Of a DNA stretch of 24,295 nt, positions 1-7,764 are shown piece after piece. The stretch comes from DASYGT01 sp035999365. GTDB lineage: Bacteria > Actinomycetota > Actinomycetes > Mycobacteriales > Jatrophihabitantaceae. The stretch is taken from assembly GCA_035999365.1 (NCBI GenBank), contig DASYGT010000037.1, positions 1 through 24,295 on the forward strand, read 5' to 3'. Made by a program: the position numbers and the translations under genes. Under the pieces are notes generated by a model, which did not search any database, was not told the origin of the DNA, and saw only the letters and a program-made list of their open reading frames with translations. Positions within the stretch are counted from its first letter, which is position 1, and every line of letters begins with the position of its first letter.

Positions 1-595
1 GGAGAAGAACGCGCGGCGGGAGGGGTTCACCAACGTCGCGGTGCGGGTGATGGACGGTGAGGACATCGACGTCGAACCGGGCCATTTCGACGCTGTGATC
101 AGTCGGCTCGGGCTGATCTACTTCCCTGATCAGCTCCGGGCCCTCAGCGGCATGCTGCGGGCGCTTCGGCCCGGCGGCCGGCTCGCCGCCATCGTGTACT
201 CGACGCCGGATCGCAACGAATTCTTCTCCGTTCCGGTCTCGGTGATCCGTGACCGGGCGCAGCTGCCTGCGCCGGCGTCGGGCCAACCGGGGCCGTTCAG
301 TCTCGGATCACCCGGGGTCGCGGAGCAGGCCCTGCGTGATGCCGGGTTCGTCGACGTCGTCGCGGTGCGCATCGACGCGCCGTTGCTGCTGACCAGCGCT
401 ATCGAGTGCGTCCAGTTCGAGCGCGACTCCTTCGGGGCGCTCCACCAGATGCTCTCCGGGCTCGACGATGCTGCGCGCGAGGCTGCGTGGACCGACATCA
501 CCGCACGACTCGCGGCTTTCGACACCGCGGATGGCTTCAGCGGCCCGTGCGAGCTCGTCGTGGTCGCGGGCACCACCCCCGGCGGTCGGCGATGA
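1..595 (+). CDS. SAM-dependent methyltransferase, 3' part (5' end outside window)
   Basis: The frame is open from base 2 and ends at TGA 593-595, so the start lies upstream of the window. The visible part begins in the second half of a class I Rossmann methyltransferase. It shows the post-motif-II stretch DAVISRLGLIYFPD, then LRPGGRLAAIVYS, the usual strand-4/strand-5 segment of UbiE/Methyltransf_11 proteins. The SAM-binding glycine motif is not in the window. Substrate is unknown. The stop overlaps the ATG of the nitrilase gene (ATGA), so the two genes are very likely co-transcribed and translationally coupled. Family assignment is firm; the substrate is not inferable. Confidence 0.85.
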   Translation, partial: EKNARREGFTNVAVRVMDGEDIDVEPGHFDAVISRLGLIYFPDQLRALSGMLRALRPGGRLAAIVYSTPDRNEFFSVPVSVIRDRAQLPAPASGQPGPFSLGSPGVAEQALRDAGFVDVVAVRIDAPLLLTSAIECVQFERDSFGALHQMLSGLDDAAREAAWTDITARLAAFDTADGFSGPCELVVVAGTTPGGRR

Positions 596-1533
596 CCGTC
601 ACCGTGGCCGCGGTGCAGGCGACACCGGTGTTCCTCGACCGGGACGGGTCCACAGCCAAAGCCTGTTCGCTGATCAAGCAGGCCGCCACCAACGACGCTC
701 GACTGATCGTCTTCCCTGAAGCGTTCATCCCCACCTACCCGGACTGGGTGTGGCGGGTGCCGGCATGGCGCGACGGGCCATTCGTCCAACGTCTCTACGA
801 CCAGGCGGTCGCGGTGCCCGGGCCGGCGACCGCGCAGCTCGGCGACGCAGCCCGCGAGGCCGGCGCCGTCGTCGCCATCGGTGTCAACGAGATCGACGGG
901 GGCACCCTGTACAACACGCTGCTGTACTTCGACGCGGACGGGTCGTTGGCGGGCCGGCATCGCAAACTGATGCCCACCGGCGGTGAGCGCACGGTCTGGG
1001 GTTACGGCGACGGGTCAACCCTCGATGTGGTGCGCACCGAATTCGGCGTCGTCGGCGGACTCATCTGCTGGGAGAACTACATGCCCCTGGCCCGCGCCGC
1101 GATGTATGCCCAGGGCGTCGACATCTACCTGGCGCCGACCTGGGACAACAGCGACAGGTGGATCGCAACGCTTCGGCACATCGCCATGGAAGGCGGTGTG
1201 TACGTGCTCGGCGTCGCATCCCTCCTGCGCGGTAGTGACGTTCCCGCCGACCTGCGGGGCGACATCTACGGTGGCGACGACGACTGGATGAGCCGCGGCC
1301 AAACGACGATCGTCGCTCCAGGCGGGGACCTGCTCGCCGGACCACTGCTCGAGCAGGAGGGCACCCTCTACGCGGCGATCGACGTGGCTCGGGCGAGGGC
1401 GCAGCGCCGGATGTTCGACCCGGTCGGGCACTACGCCCGCTCCGACGTCTTCACCCTGACGGTGAACACCGCACGCAATCAGGTGGCCCGATTCGACGAG
1501 CGGTCCTCGGGGCCTTCCGACAGGATCAGCTAG
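592..1533 (+). CDS. Nitrilase (carbon-nitrogen hydrolase family)
   Basis: 313 aa. All three nitrilase-superfamily catalytic residues are visible: Glu43 in VFPEAF, Lys125 in HRKLMPT and Cys159 in LICWENYMP. The tryptophan and glutamate after the cysteine (CWEN) are typical of true nitrilases (nitrile to carboxylic acid plus ammonia) rather than amidases or carbamoylases. Length fits the branch. The frame is open further upstream, but the ATG at 592 is chosen because MTVTVAAVQATP is the family N-terminus and it overlaps the methyltransferase stop by 4 bp. The gene ends convergently, overlapping the 3' end of the minus-strand gene at 1526-1786 by 8 bp. Substrate (aliphatic, aromatic or cyanide) cannot be decided by eye. 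Confidence 0.93.
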   Translation: MTVTVAAVQATPVFLDRDGSTAKACSLIKQAATNDARLIVFPEAFIPTYPDWVWRVPAWRDGPFVQRLYDQAVAVPGPATAQLGDAAREAGAVVAIGVNEIDGGTLYNTLLYFDADGSLAGRHRKLMPTGGERTVWGYGDGSTLDVVRTEFGVVGGLICWENYMPLARAAMYAQGVDIYLAPTWDNSDRWIATLRHIAMEGGVYVLGVASLLRGSDVPADLRGDIYGGDDDWMSRGQTTIVAPGGDLLAGPLLEQEGTLYAAIDVARARAQRRMFDPVGHYARSDVFTLTVNTARNQVARFDERSSGPSDRIS

Positions 1534-1786
1534 CGACGAGCACGACCACCGTCTCCGGGCGGACACCGTCGTACTTCATCGCCTCTGCCCCGGCGTCGCT
1601 CGTCATGATCGCCTGAAAGGCATCCATGTCCGCGACATCCATGCTCAGCCCGACCCGGTTGGGGTTCGAGGGGTCGACGAAGGTGCAGATGTCCTTCGCG
1701 ATCGATCCGAACACCTCGACCCGTTTGGGTGACGACAGCCAGTGCGCGACGTCGTCGACCTCGTGCGTGGCGATCAATTTCGGCAT
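1526..1786 (-). CDS. Small conserved-looking protein of unknown function
   Basis: 86 aa from ATG 1786 (MPKLIATHEVDD) to TAG 1526. The upstream in-frame GTG would add 8 residues without a better ribosome site. The composition is acidic and soluble, with no signal peptide or membrane segment. The layout (short beta strand, helix, a central strand with SMDVADMDAFQAIM, and a final VVVLV strand) resembles a ferredoxin-like or dimeric alpha/beta-barrel fold. That is an inference from pattern only; I do not recognise the family. It is convergent with the nitrilase, with an 8-bp overlap of the 3' ends. Codon use is like its neighbours, so it is probably a real gene. Confidence 0.7.
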   Translation of the reverse strand: MPKLIATHEVDDVAHWLSSPKRVEVFGSIAKDICTFVDPSNPNRVGLSMDVADMDAFQAIMTSDAGAEAMKYDGVRPETVVVLVAS

Positions 1787-1955
1787 GAGAACCCCGCTTT
1801 CAGGCACCACCGGATGTGGGCCGGGAGAACGCTACTCAGCCCGGGTGAGAAGGGTCCCCGATGGCGCGGCATACCCCGATGAACCCACCGATATGCCTGA
1901 TGAAGCCCGAGTCGGTCCTTCGGCGCCGGAGGCGACCACCCGGCCGAGGATCTGT

Positions 1956-2291
1956 CTACTTGGCCGGGATCGCGGCAAGCACGTCATGCAGGACGTTGAC
2001 TCGCCTTTGCAGGTAGCGGGTCCGCGATGCGTACCAAGCCGGCGCCCAGAACCAGCTCACGAAGACGCTGACCCGTGTCGGTGAGCCCACCGCCACGTGC
2101 GCGGCGTTGATCCGCTTCGCGGTCCGGGCCAGCCCGATGAGGTTGTAGATCGGAATCAGCTGCGACCACCATCGGCCGTGGGCGAGCACTTCGGTTTCGA
2201 AGATTGCACCTTCTTGGGTCAACCGATCTATCGGCCAGGCGTAACCAATCATGAACAGGTGACGTGACGCGCTTGTCGGGTTGTCAGGCAC
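1956..2291 (-). CDS. Hypothetical protein with hydrophobic segments, possibly 5'-truncated
   Basis: 111 aa from GTG 2291; an in-frame TGA lies three codons upstream, so it cannot be longer. The middle reads WWSQLIPIYNLIGLARTAKRIN, then VSVFVSWFWAPAWYASRTRYLQRRVN: two aromatic-rich, partly hydrophobic stretches followed by basic residues. This recalls the membrane-proximal ends of actinobacterial DUF4234/DUF4328-like small membrane proteins, but I cannot assign it. No convincing Shine-Dalgarno sequence precedes the GTG; an internal ATG (MIGYAW) is an alternative start. It lies next to an aldo/keto reductase remnant, so it may itself be a 5'-truncated gene. Confidence 0.5.
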   Translation of the reverse strand: MPDNPTSASRHLFMIGYAWPIDRLTQEGAIFETEVLAHGRWWSQLIPIYNLIGLARTAKRINAAHVAVGSPTRVSVFVSWFWAPAWYASRTRYLQRRVNVLHDVLAAIPAK

Positions 2292-2349
2292 AAGTACTCA
2301 CGGACGTCATCGCATGGCGACGGGGTCGCGTTGCTGGAGTCGGCAAGAG

Positions 2350-2583
2350 TCACCGATCGATAAGCCGTTGCATACCGTCCGGGTAACGCGCGCCCAACAC
2401 CTCGATGCCGGCGGCAGCGGTGTGGATCTCCTCAAGGTCCTCGACGGAGAGTTGCAGGTCGGCGGCGCCGAGGTTCTCTTCGAGCCGTGCGAGCGTTCGG
2501 GTGCCGGGGATCGAAACAATCCACGACTGCCGGGCAAGCTGTCGGGCCGCCAAACCCGTCCGCACCCCAGAGCGGACATGCAA
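2350..2583 (-). pseudogene. C-terminal remnant of an aldo/keto reductase
   Basis: The 77-codon frame carries WIVSIPGTRTLARLEENLGAA (first 20 residues are the AKR NADPH-phosphate-binding signature, PGTR plus LEENLGA), then LQLSVEDLEEIHTAAAG and a terminal ARYPDGMQ. This matches the last roughly 60 residues of 300-aa aldo/keto reductases. The TIM-barrel N-terminal 240 residues and the catalytic Tyr/His are absent in all three minus-strand frames up to the HAD phosphatase gene. It is therefore the tail of a deleted gene, not a functional enzyme. Codon usage still looks coding, so the deletion may be fairly recent. Confidence 0.75.
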
Positions 2584-2716
2584 GACCCGATCCCGCCCAG
2601 CGTGCAGCGCGTCCTCGACTCGATGACCGGCACGGCTGGTGATCAGTTTCGCTTCGGGACGGCCTCACTAGAGTGATTTCGACCGAGCAGACGTGCCCGG
2701 TGTTAGTGAGGTCGTG

Positions 2717-3553
2717 ATGATCGCTGAGGACATGAGGTCGGCGCTGCCCTCGTGGCGAGCCGGTGCGACGAAGCAAGCCATCGTGGACTTTCTCGAGCGC
2801 GTCACAGCGGGTTCAGGCGCGGTGCCGCCGGCCGAGCGCATCGCCACCTTCGACAACGACGGAACGTTGACCTGTGAGAAGCCGCAGACCGCGCTCGCGG
2901 CCTTTCTGGCGGCCCAGTCGAATTCCGCCGGCCGGGAGCCGCGAGCCGAAGCGACCGGCCATGAGGTCCTGCGTGAGCTCGGCGAGTTGCTCGCCGGCAC
3001 CACCGTCGCCGAGTACGAGAGACTCAGCCGCGCGTTCCTCGCGGGTGCCATCCATCCCCGCTTCCGGATGGGCTATCCCGCCCTGGCGTATGCCCCGATG
3101 CGGGAACTGGTCGCGCTGCTGCACACTCTCGAGTTCCGCGTCTTCGTCTGCAGTGACAGCTCCCGTGACTTCAACCGGATCCTTGCCGAGTCGGCGTACG
3201 GCTTGCAGCGCGAGCATGTGATCGGGTCGGAGGTGCGTATCGAGCTTCGACACGGTGTTCTGGTGCGCACCGCAACGCCGGTGCCGTTGAACGACGGCCC
3301 GGGAAAAGTGGTTCACATCTGGGACCGCACGGGTCAGCAGCCGCTGTTTGCTGCCGGAAACGCGGTCGGCGACATCGAGATGCTCGATGCCGCCCGCTTT
3401 GCGCTTCTCGTGCACCATGACGACCCGGATCGTGAGTACGGCTACGACGACCTGGACGCGCTGGCCGCGGCAGACGCCGCAGGCTGGACGGTGGCCGGCA
3501 TGAAGTACGACTTCGACGCCATCTGGCAGCACGAGATGACCGGCGACCACTGA
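2717..3553 (+). CDS. HAD-superfamily phosphatase (haloacid dehalogenase-like)
   Basis: 278 aa from ATG 2717. HAD motif I is FDNDGTL with Asp46 (nucleophile) and Asp48 (acid/base). Motif II is the VCSDSS segment; motif IV is GNAVGDIEML, with the metal-binding Asp. Between motifs I and II lies a helical cap of about 100 residues, as in phosphoserine-phosphatase-like HADs. The substrate is unknown. GTG 2693 is an alternative start, but the ATG at 2717 has AGTGAGG about 5 bases upstream. The stop is 3 bases before the GTG of the LigD-like gene, suggesting one transcript and possibly a shared role in nucleotide or DNA-end metabolism (inference). Confidence 0.88.
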   Translation: MIAEDMRSALPSWRAGATKQAIVDFLERVTAGSGAVPPAERIATFDNDGTLTCEKPQTALAAFLAAQSNSAGREPRAEATGHEVLRELGELLAGTTVAEYERLSRAFLAGAIHPRFRMGYPALAYAPMRELVALLHTLEFRVFVCSDSSRDFNRILAESAYGLQREHVIGSEVRIELRHGVLVRTATPVPLNDGPGKVVHIWDRTGQQPLFAAGNAVGDIEMLDAARFALLVHHDDPDREYGYDDLDALAAADAAGWTVAGMKYDFDAIWQHEMTGDH

Positions 3554-3556
3554 CGC

Positions 3557-4570
3557 GTGAGACGCGAGCGTCGAGCCCTCATATCGCCACTTCAGCCGGT
3601 CGGGAGCGAAGATGGTTCGGTGGCAACGAGTGAAGCCCGCGACGGCGTAGCCCTGACGAACTTGGACGAGCCGCTGTTCGACGGTGCTGAAGCGACCAAG
3701 CGCGACCTCGTCGATTATCTCGATGCCCTGCATCGGCAGGTGATCGGGGCGCTGAGCGATCGGCCGTTGTCGGTCATTCGCGCCCTGCGTGGCCAGAAGC
3801 CGTTCATGCAGAAGAACGTGCCCAAGTACACGCCGGGGTGGGTCGCCACCACACCGGTCTGGTCGGCGACGTCGAAGCGCGAGATCGCGTACGCCCTGTG
3901 CAACGACCGGCGCACCTTGTTGTGGTTCGCCAATCAACGCTCCGTCGAATTTCACCCCACCCTGTTCCGCATCACCGACACCGATGCCCCCACCCATCTC
4001 GTGCTGGACCTGGACCCACCCGAAGGCGGCGACTTCCGCTCGGTCGTCGCGGCCGCCGAGTTGGTCCGCCACGCGCTGGCGGAGATAGGCCTGGCCGGTG
4101 CCGTGAAGACCAGCGGGTCGAAGGGCGTGCACGTCTTCGTTCCCGTGACGGGCGCGAGCGCCCAGGAGGTCGCCCTGGCCACACGGGCACTGGCGGTGCG
4201 CGCCGAGGCGCTCGACCCCACCGTCGCGACGACCGCGTTCATCAAGGCCGACCGCGAGGACAAAGTCTTTCTCGACTCCACCCGCGCCGGCGGTGCCAGC
4301 GTCGCTGCCGTTTACAGCCCGCGGCTGCGGCCGGGCACGCCGGTCTCGTTCCCCGTCGCCTGGTCCGATCTTGCCGACGTCACCCCGACCGACTTCACCG
4401 TGCGCACCGCACCAGCCCTGCTTCGCGACGCGGACCCGTGGACGGCGCTGATGCCGGTCACGCAGCCGCTGCCGGTCGACCTGGTCGAGCAGGGCCGCAC
4501 CATCCCGGCCGCCCGCGCCCAAGCGCTGCACGAGCAGCTGCGGCACCATCACCGCGGAGAAATTCGCTGA
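3557..4570 (+). CDS. Stand-alone LigD-type primase-polymerase (PolDom / Prim-Pol family)
   Basis: 337 aa from GTG 3557; GTG 3620 is an alternative start. It matches the polymerase domain of bacterial NHEJ ligase LigD: the metal-binding LDLDPP with Asp151 and Asp153, the nucleotide-binding SGSKGVHVFVPV with Lys189 and His192, and the third metal ligand Asp240 in VFLDSTRAG. KPFMQKNVPKYTPGW, near the N-terminus, is also a LigD-Pol hallmark. No ligase or 3'-phosphoesterase domain is attached, so it resembles mycobacterial PolD/Prim-PolC proteins, which add ribonucleotides during gap filling and repair. No ku gene or ATP-dependent ligase lies in the window. Likely co-transcribed with the HAD phosphatase. 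Confidence 0.92.
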   Translation: MRRERRALISPLQPVGSEDGSVATSEARDGVALTNLDEPLFDGAEATKRDLVDYLDALHRQVIGALSDRPLSVIRALRGQKPFMQKNVPKYTPGWVATTPVWSATSKREIAYALCNDRRTLLWFANQRSVEFHPTLFRITDTDAPTHLVLDLDPPEGGDFRSVVAAAELVRHALAEIGLAGAVKTSGSKGVHVFVPVTGASAQEVALATRALAVRAEALDPTVATTAFIKADREDKVFLDSTRAGGASVAAVYSPRLRPGTPVSFPVAWSDLADVTPTDFTVRTAPALLRDADPWTALMPVTQPLPVDLVEQGRTIPAARAQALHEQLRHHHRGEIR

Positions 4571-4592
4571 ACCGCGTCGAAGGCGTGCGCAA

Positions 4593-4913
4593 CTAGTGTC
4601 CAGGCTGCCTTTTGGCGGGGGCCGATCCCAGCTGCCTGTGCCCGTCGACGATGTGGCCCGGCCCGGCGCGACGGCGCCGCGGCGAGCGGACGTTGGCGCC
4701 GATCACCGCCAACACGAGAGTCGTCATCGCGACGCCACACAGCAGCAGCGCCACCGCGGTGTCACGGTGCAGCAGCGCTGCCAAAGTGAAGGTTCCTGTG
4801 AAGATGACCGCCATGACCGCGTACCGCCGCTGACGGCGACCCAATTCCTCGGACGGGGTCTCCGGCGCCGTCGTTATCGACGGCGGTCGATCGGGGTGAA
4901 CGTGGCGCTCCAC
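4593..4913 (-). CDS. DUF3099 family membrane protein
   Basis: 106 aa from GTG 4913. The N-terminal part ITTAPETPSEELGRRQRRY is the DUF3099 signature (a conserved acidic/arginine motif ahead of two membrane helices). It is followed by two hydrophobic segments, around residues 32-52 and 54-73, then a basic cytoplasmic tail. DUF3099 proteins are small two-helix actinobacterial membrane proteins of unknown function. GGAG lies very close to the GTG (spacing 2), so the exact start is uncertain. The gene converges with the LigD-Pol gene, with 22 bp between them. Confidence 0.82.
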   Translation of the reverse strand: MERHVHPDRPPSITTAPETPSEELGRRQRRYAVMAVIFTGTFTLAALLHRDTAVALLLCGVAMTTLVLAVIGANVRSPRRRRAGPGHIVDGHRQLGSAPAKRQPGH

Positions 4914-5036
4914 GGCTCCATCATCGACCCGCGAGCGTCGACTCGGCAGCCACCCGGCGATGCCCGACCACTGCCGGACGAGATCGACGTCCGCGCGACG
5001 TCGCAGTCGGGCAAAGGGGTCTGCCAGAACGAGGAG

Positions 5037-5222
5037 TCAGGCAGCGAGGCGCGGGGCAGGGCGGACGGCGTGCCCGTCCGGGAGCAGTAGCCCGCCGTCG
5101 TCGAAGACGACGACGTGGTTGCAGAGCAGGTTCCAGCCCTGCTCGGGGTGCTCGACGATCACGCGCGCTGCGCAGCGATCCGGAGCGTTCGCCGGCGGAC
5201 AGGAAGGGAGATGCTGACACAT
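5037..5222 (-). CDS. DUF5999 family small cysteine-containing protein
   Basis: 61 aa from ATG 5222, with AGAGG about 9 bases upstream. The sequence MCQHLPSCPP, a central HPEQGWNLLCNHVVVFDDGG and the end LLPDGHAV match DUF5999, a short family from Streptomyces and relatives (typically MCQHxPxCP...HPEQGWSLLCNG...LLPDG). Conserved Cys2, His4, Cys8 and the CN of LLCN suggest a metal site, but no function is established. It stands alone between DUF3099 and the kinase gene; about 220 bp without a convincing gene separate it from the kinase start. Confidence 0.85.
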   Translation of the reverse strand: MCQHLPSCPPANAPDRCAARVIVEHPEQGWNLLCNHVVVFDDGGLLLPDGHAVRPAPRLAA

Positions 5223-5445
5223 ACGTCTGAGCCTCTGGTGCGGTTACTTGGTGCACCTACTCGGATACCCGCAGGCGAGGGCAGCGTTGCACGAGCCACG
5301 AGTCTCGGCGCGGCGACGTCGGTTTGGCACATTCAGGGTCAGGCCCGCGTCCGTCGCGCCGAGGATGTGGGAACCCCACCCGGTCGTGGTCCACCGCGCA
5401 GTTGCACCGCAAATGGGGTGACGCCAGTCGTCGCTCGCCGCGATC

Positions 5446-6192
5446 ATGGCCGACGTGGAAGAGGTCGAGGTTGTCGTCGCCCATAACGAGCGCGCGACAC
5501 TACGTGTCGGCGATGTGTTCTTGAAGATCGACGCCGATCAGAGCCGCACCGACGTCGAGGTCGAGGCGATGGCGAAGGCGCCGGTCCCGGCCCCGCATGT
5601 CCTTTGGCGAAGGCCGCCCGTGCTCGCGCTCGCCGCAGTTCCGGGGACGCCACTCGGCCACCTCGGCGAGTCGTCGACCGCATCCTCGGCGGCGTGGGGC
5701 GCGGCGGGTTCCGCCGTCCGGGCGCTGCACGACGCGCCGCTGCCACCGTGGCCCGGTCGCACCCTCGATGAGCTCGCCTCGCACCTCGCCCGTGAGTGTG
5801 AATGGCTCATCGACAACGACGTGCTCCCCGCCGACGTGGTCACACGCAACCGCCGACTCGCCGAGACTGCACTCCGGCCGTGGTCGCCGGCCTTCATCCA
5901 CGGCGATCTGCAGGTCGACCATGTCTTCGTCGCCGGTGACGAGGTCACCGGTGTCATCGACTGGTCCGAAGCAGCCCCGGGCGACGCGCTGTTCGACCTC
6001 GCCACCCTCACGCTCGGACACCCGGAGCATCTCGGCGATGTCATCGCCGGCTACGGCACCGATGTCGACCGCGCCCTTATCCGCGCGTGGTGGTCGTTGC
6101 GATGCCTGAGCAACGTCCGCTGGCTGGTCGAGCACGGCTACGGCCCGCCCGAGGAATATCCCGAGGTCGCCGTGCTGCGATCCGCGCCGTGA
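5446..6192 (+). CDS. Aminoglycoside phosphotransferase (APH)-like small-molecule kinase
   Basis: 248 aa. The catalytic loop is FIHGDLQVDHVF with Asp154 of the Brenner motif HGD; Asp172 in GVIDWSEAAPGDALFDLA is the metal-binding Asp that corresponds to DFG. The N-lobe is short (RVGDVFLKID, with a likely ATP-binding Lys), giving a protein shorter than the usual 260-300 aa. The asparagine expected five residues after the catalytic Asp (HGDxxxxN) is His159 here. The family phosphorylates aminoglycosides, choline, homoserine and other metabolites; resistance should not be assumed. An in-frame TGA lies nine codons upstream, and the ATG has no clear ribosome site. Confidence 0.82.
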   Translation: MADVEEVEVVVAHNERATLRVGDVFLKIDADQSRTDVEVEAMAKAPVPAPHVLWRRPPVLALAAVPGTPLGHLGESSTASSAAWGAAGSAVRALHDAPLPPWPGRTLDELASHLARECEWLIDNDVLPADVVTRNRRLAETALRPWSPAFIHGDLQVDHVFVAGDEVTGVIDWSEAAPGDALFDLATLTLGHPEHLGDVIAGYGTDVDRALIRAWWSLRCLSNVRWLVEHGYGPPEEYPEVAVLRSAP

Positions 6193-6509
6193 GGCTGCCC
6201 GAGTTCGGCCCTGCCGGTGAAATGATCACGCAATGGTGGCGCCGGAGGGCGCGATCGGGTATTCCTGGCCTCGCCCAAGGCCAGGGCCAGGGCGGGAAAC
6301 AACACGTAACCGATGTCGGACGGCGACGGGACACTGGGTTGTAGACCTGTCCTCGCCTGATACATCGCCCAGTAGCCCGCCCCCGACGCCCAGGCGAGAG
6401 CGCCGATGCCGAAGAGCAGCCACGTTCGATCGAGGGTCCCGACTCGCTGACGGGAGCGCCACACGCACGCGAAACCTGCGGTGGCGGCTGCCACGGTCTG
6501 GCCGCACAT
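6138..6509 (-). pseudogene. Remnant of a multi-TM sensor protein (GGDEF/PAS-type N-terminal membrane domain)
   Basis: Residues about 1-80 of this frame read as membrane protein: TVAAATAGFACVW, then RTWLLFGIGALAWASGAGYWAMY, then PSPSDIGYVLFPALALALG. The Pro-Ser-Asp-x-x-Tyr pattern before a helix is typical of the 8-TM N-terminal domain of actinobacterial diguanylate cyclase/phosphodiesterase proteins. After about 6270 the frame becomes low-complexity Pro/Arg-rich sequence that looks non-coding, and it ends inside the opposite-strand kinase gene. No GGDEF, EAL or PAS domain follows. It is best read as an internal fragment of a decayed gene; there is no ribosome site before ATG 6509. The stretch 6193-6651 holds nothing else that I can support. 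Confidence 0.5.
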
Positions 6510-6651
6510 CGCCGCACAATCACGCAGTGATCATCGGCAACGGCTGAACAAACGTAGCTGAGGCGCGCTGCGCAATTGTCGAGGATTAGCTGTCGATGAG
6601 GTTCTGCTCCGTCCGCCCAGATGCCCGGATGAGCGGGACCCCGCACCTCGG

Positions 6652-7764
6652 TCACAGATCGGCCAGGCCGTTGCCGTAGATCTCGCGGGCGTTCTCGGCG
6701 AAGATGGCCCGCTCGACATCGTCCAGCCAGCGGGCGCGCACCACCGGGCCGAGCCGCTCGGCGATCTCGTTCCACGCGTCGCGAAGCACGGCGAGTGCGA
6801 ACCAGTGCGTTTCCGGAGCGCCGTGACCGTCACTGCCCACCAGCACTCGCCGGGCCGGTGCGAGATCGATCAGGCGGAGCAGGCGGTCGGCTGTGGTGAT
6901 CGGGCTGACCAGGTTGACGAGCGAGAACTCCGCCCACACGCAACGGCGTACCGAGGCGAGGTAGGCGACCTGCTCGTGCCAGGGGTAGCCGGCGTGGATC
7001 AGCACGACCCGGCCGCGCTCGACCTCGGGGCAGCGCAACGCCGCGTCGAGCGCGACCGGCTCGCCGTCGCCGAGCCGAAGGTCGGAGTCGCCGAACCCGG
7101 TGTGCACCTGCACCGGGAGGCCGAGCTCGCCGCACTGCGCGACGGCACGGCGGAAGATCAGGTCGCGCAGCGCCTTGCCGCGACGGCGAACCGGCAACTC
7201 CGCTCCGTCGACGAGGCTGCGCCGGGCGTCGGCCACCGTGGCCTGCGGATCGACGGCGAGCCCGGTGCGGTAGGCGAGCACCGTCTTCGCGCCGGCATAG
7301 CCGGACGCTGCGGCCTCGGACACCGCGGCCTCGACCGCGGCGAGCACCTCGTCCGCGCTCGCACCGGCATCGAGCGTCGGATCGATGACCGCTTCGAACC
7401 GCAGCAACAACCCGATCGAGGCGCCGGCCGCCGCCTGGTACGCCGCGATCTGCGTCGATTCGATCCGGTGCGGGCCGCCGTCGAGCAGCATCGCGTCGAG
7501 GCCGACGTCGTCGAACAGGGTGCGCAGGTAGGTGGGCCAGTCGCGGGCCCGCTCGGCGCGCACCTCCTCGACGTCCTCCGGCGCGCACTCGAGCAGGCGG
7601 GCGAGCCGGACCCGCAGCACTTCGGTCGTGATCCGGCCGGGTGCCAGCGCGGCCCGTCGGGCGCCGGCGCCGGGATCGGTGCCGACGTCGAGCGTGAGCT
7701 CGTCGAAGGACAGCCGGTCGGTCGTCAGCGCGAACGGGTGGGCGTGATCGTCGATCACGCCCAC
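6652..7764 (-). CDS. FluG-type amidohydrolase (amidohydrolase_2 family)
   Basis: 370 aa from GTG 7764. Metal-site residues of a TIM-barrel amidohydrolase are visible: His7 and His9 in DDHAHP, Lys160 in AGAKTVLAYR, His221 in VHTGFGD, His257 in LIHAGYPW and Asp312 in LVGSDGHGAPE. This pattern is that of the amidohydrolase half of FluG-type proteins, where it is fused to a glutamine-synthetase-like domain; here the two halves are separate genes of one operon. Likely reaction: hydrolysis of an amide bond, perhaps of a gamma-glutamyl conjugate (inference). It is the last gene of the leftward operon, 11 bp after the permease stop. Its start codon lies inside a perfect 16-bp inverted repeat (7735-7767), and no separate ribosome site is seen. 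Confidence 0.87.
   Translation of the reverse strand: MGVIDDHAHPFALTTDRLSFDELTLDVGTDPGAGARRAALAPGRITTEVLRVRLARLLECAPEDVEEVRAERARDWPTYLRTLFDDVGLDAMLLDGGPHRIESTQIAAYQAAAGASIGLLLRFEAVIDPTLDAGASADEVLAAVEAAVSEAAASGYAGAKTVLAYRTGLAVDPQATVADARRSLVDGAELPVRRRGKALRDLIFRRAVAQCGELGLPVQVHTGFGDSDLRLGDGEPVALDAALRCPEVERGRVVLIHAGYPWHEQVAYLASVRRCVWAEFSLVNLVSPITTADRLLRLIDLAPARRVLVGSDGHGAPETHWFALAVLRDAWNEIAERLGPVVRARWLDDVERAIFAENAREIYGNGLADL

Noticed and set aside
2813..4552. Long 579-codon open frame on the minus strand
   Set aside because: It is antisense to the HAD and LigD-Pol genes, whose motifs are unmistakable. Its translation is Arg/Gly/Val/Gln-rich without motifs, a typical mirror of GC-rich third positions.
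5244..5447. Minus-strand frame starting at CAT 5445-5447, 67 codons
   Set aside because: Its ATG overlaps the kinase ATG on the opposite strand, with no room for promoters, and the sequence matches no pattern I know. Left as intergenic DNA between DUF5999 and the kinase.
5446..6192. Reading the APH-like kinase as an antibiotic-resistance gene
   Set aside because: Only the generic kinase motifs are visible. The short N-lobe and changed Brenner motif argue for a metabolic or unknown substrate.
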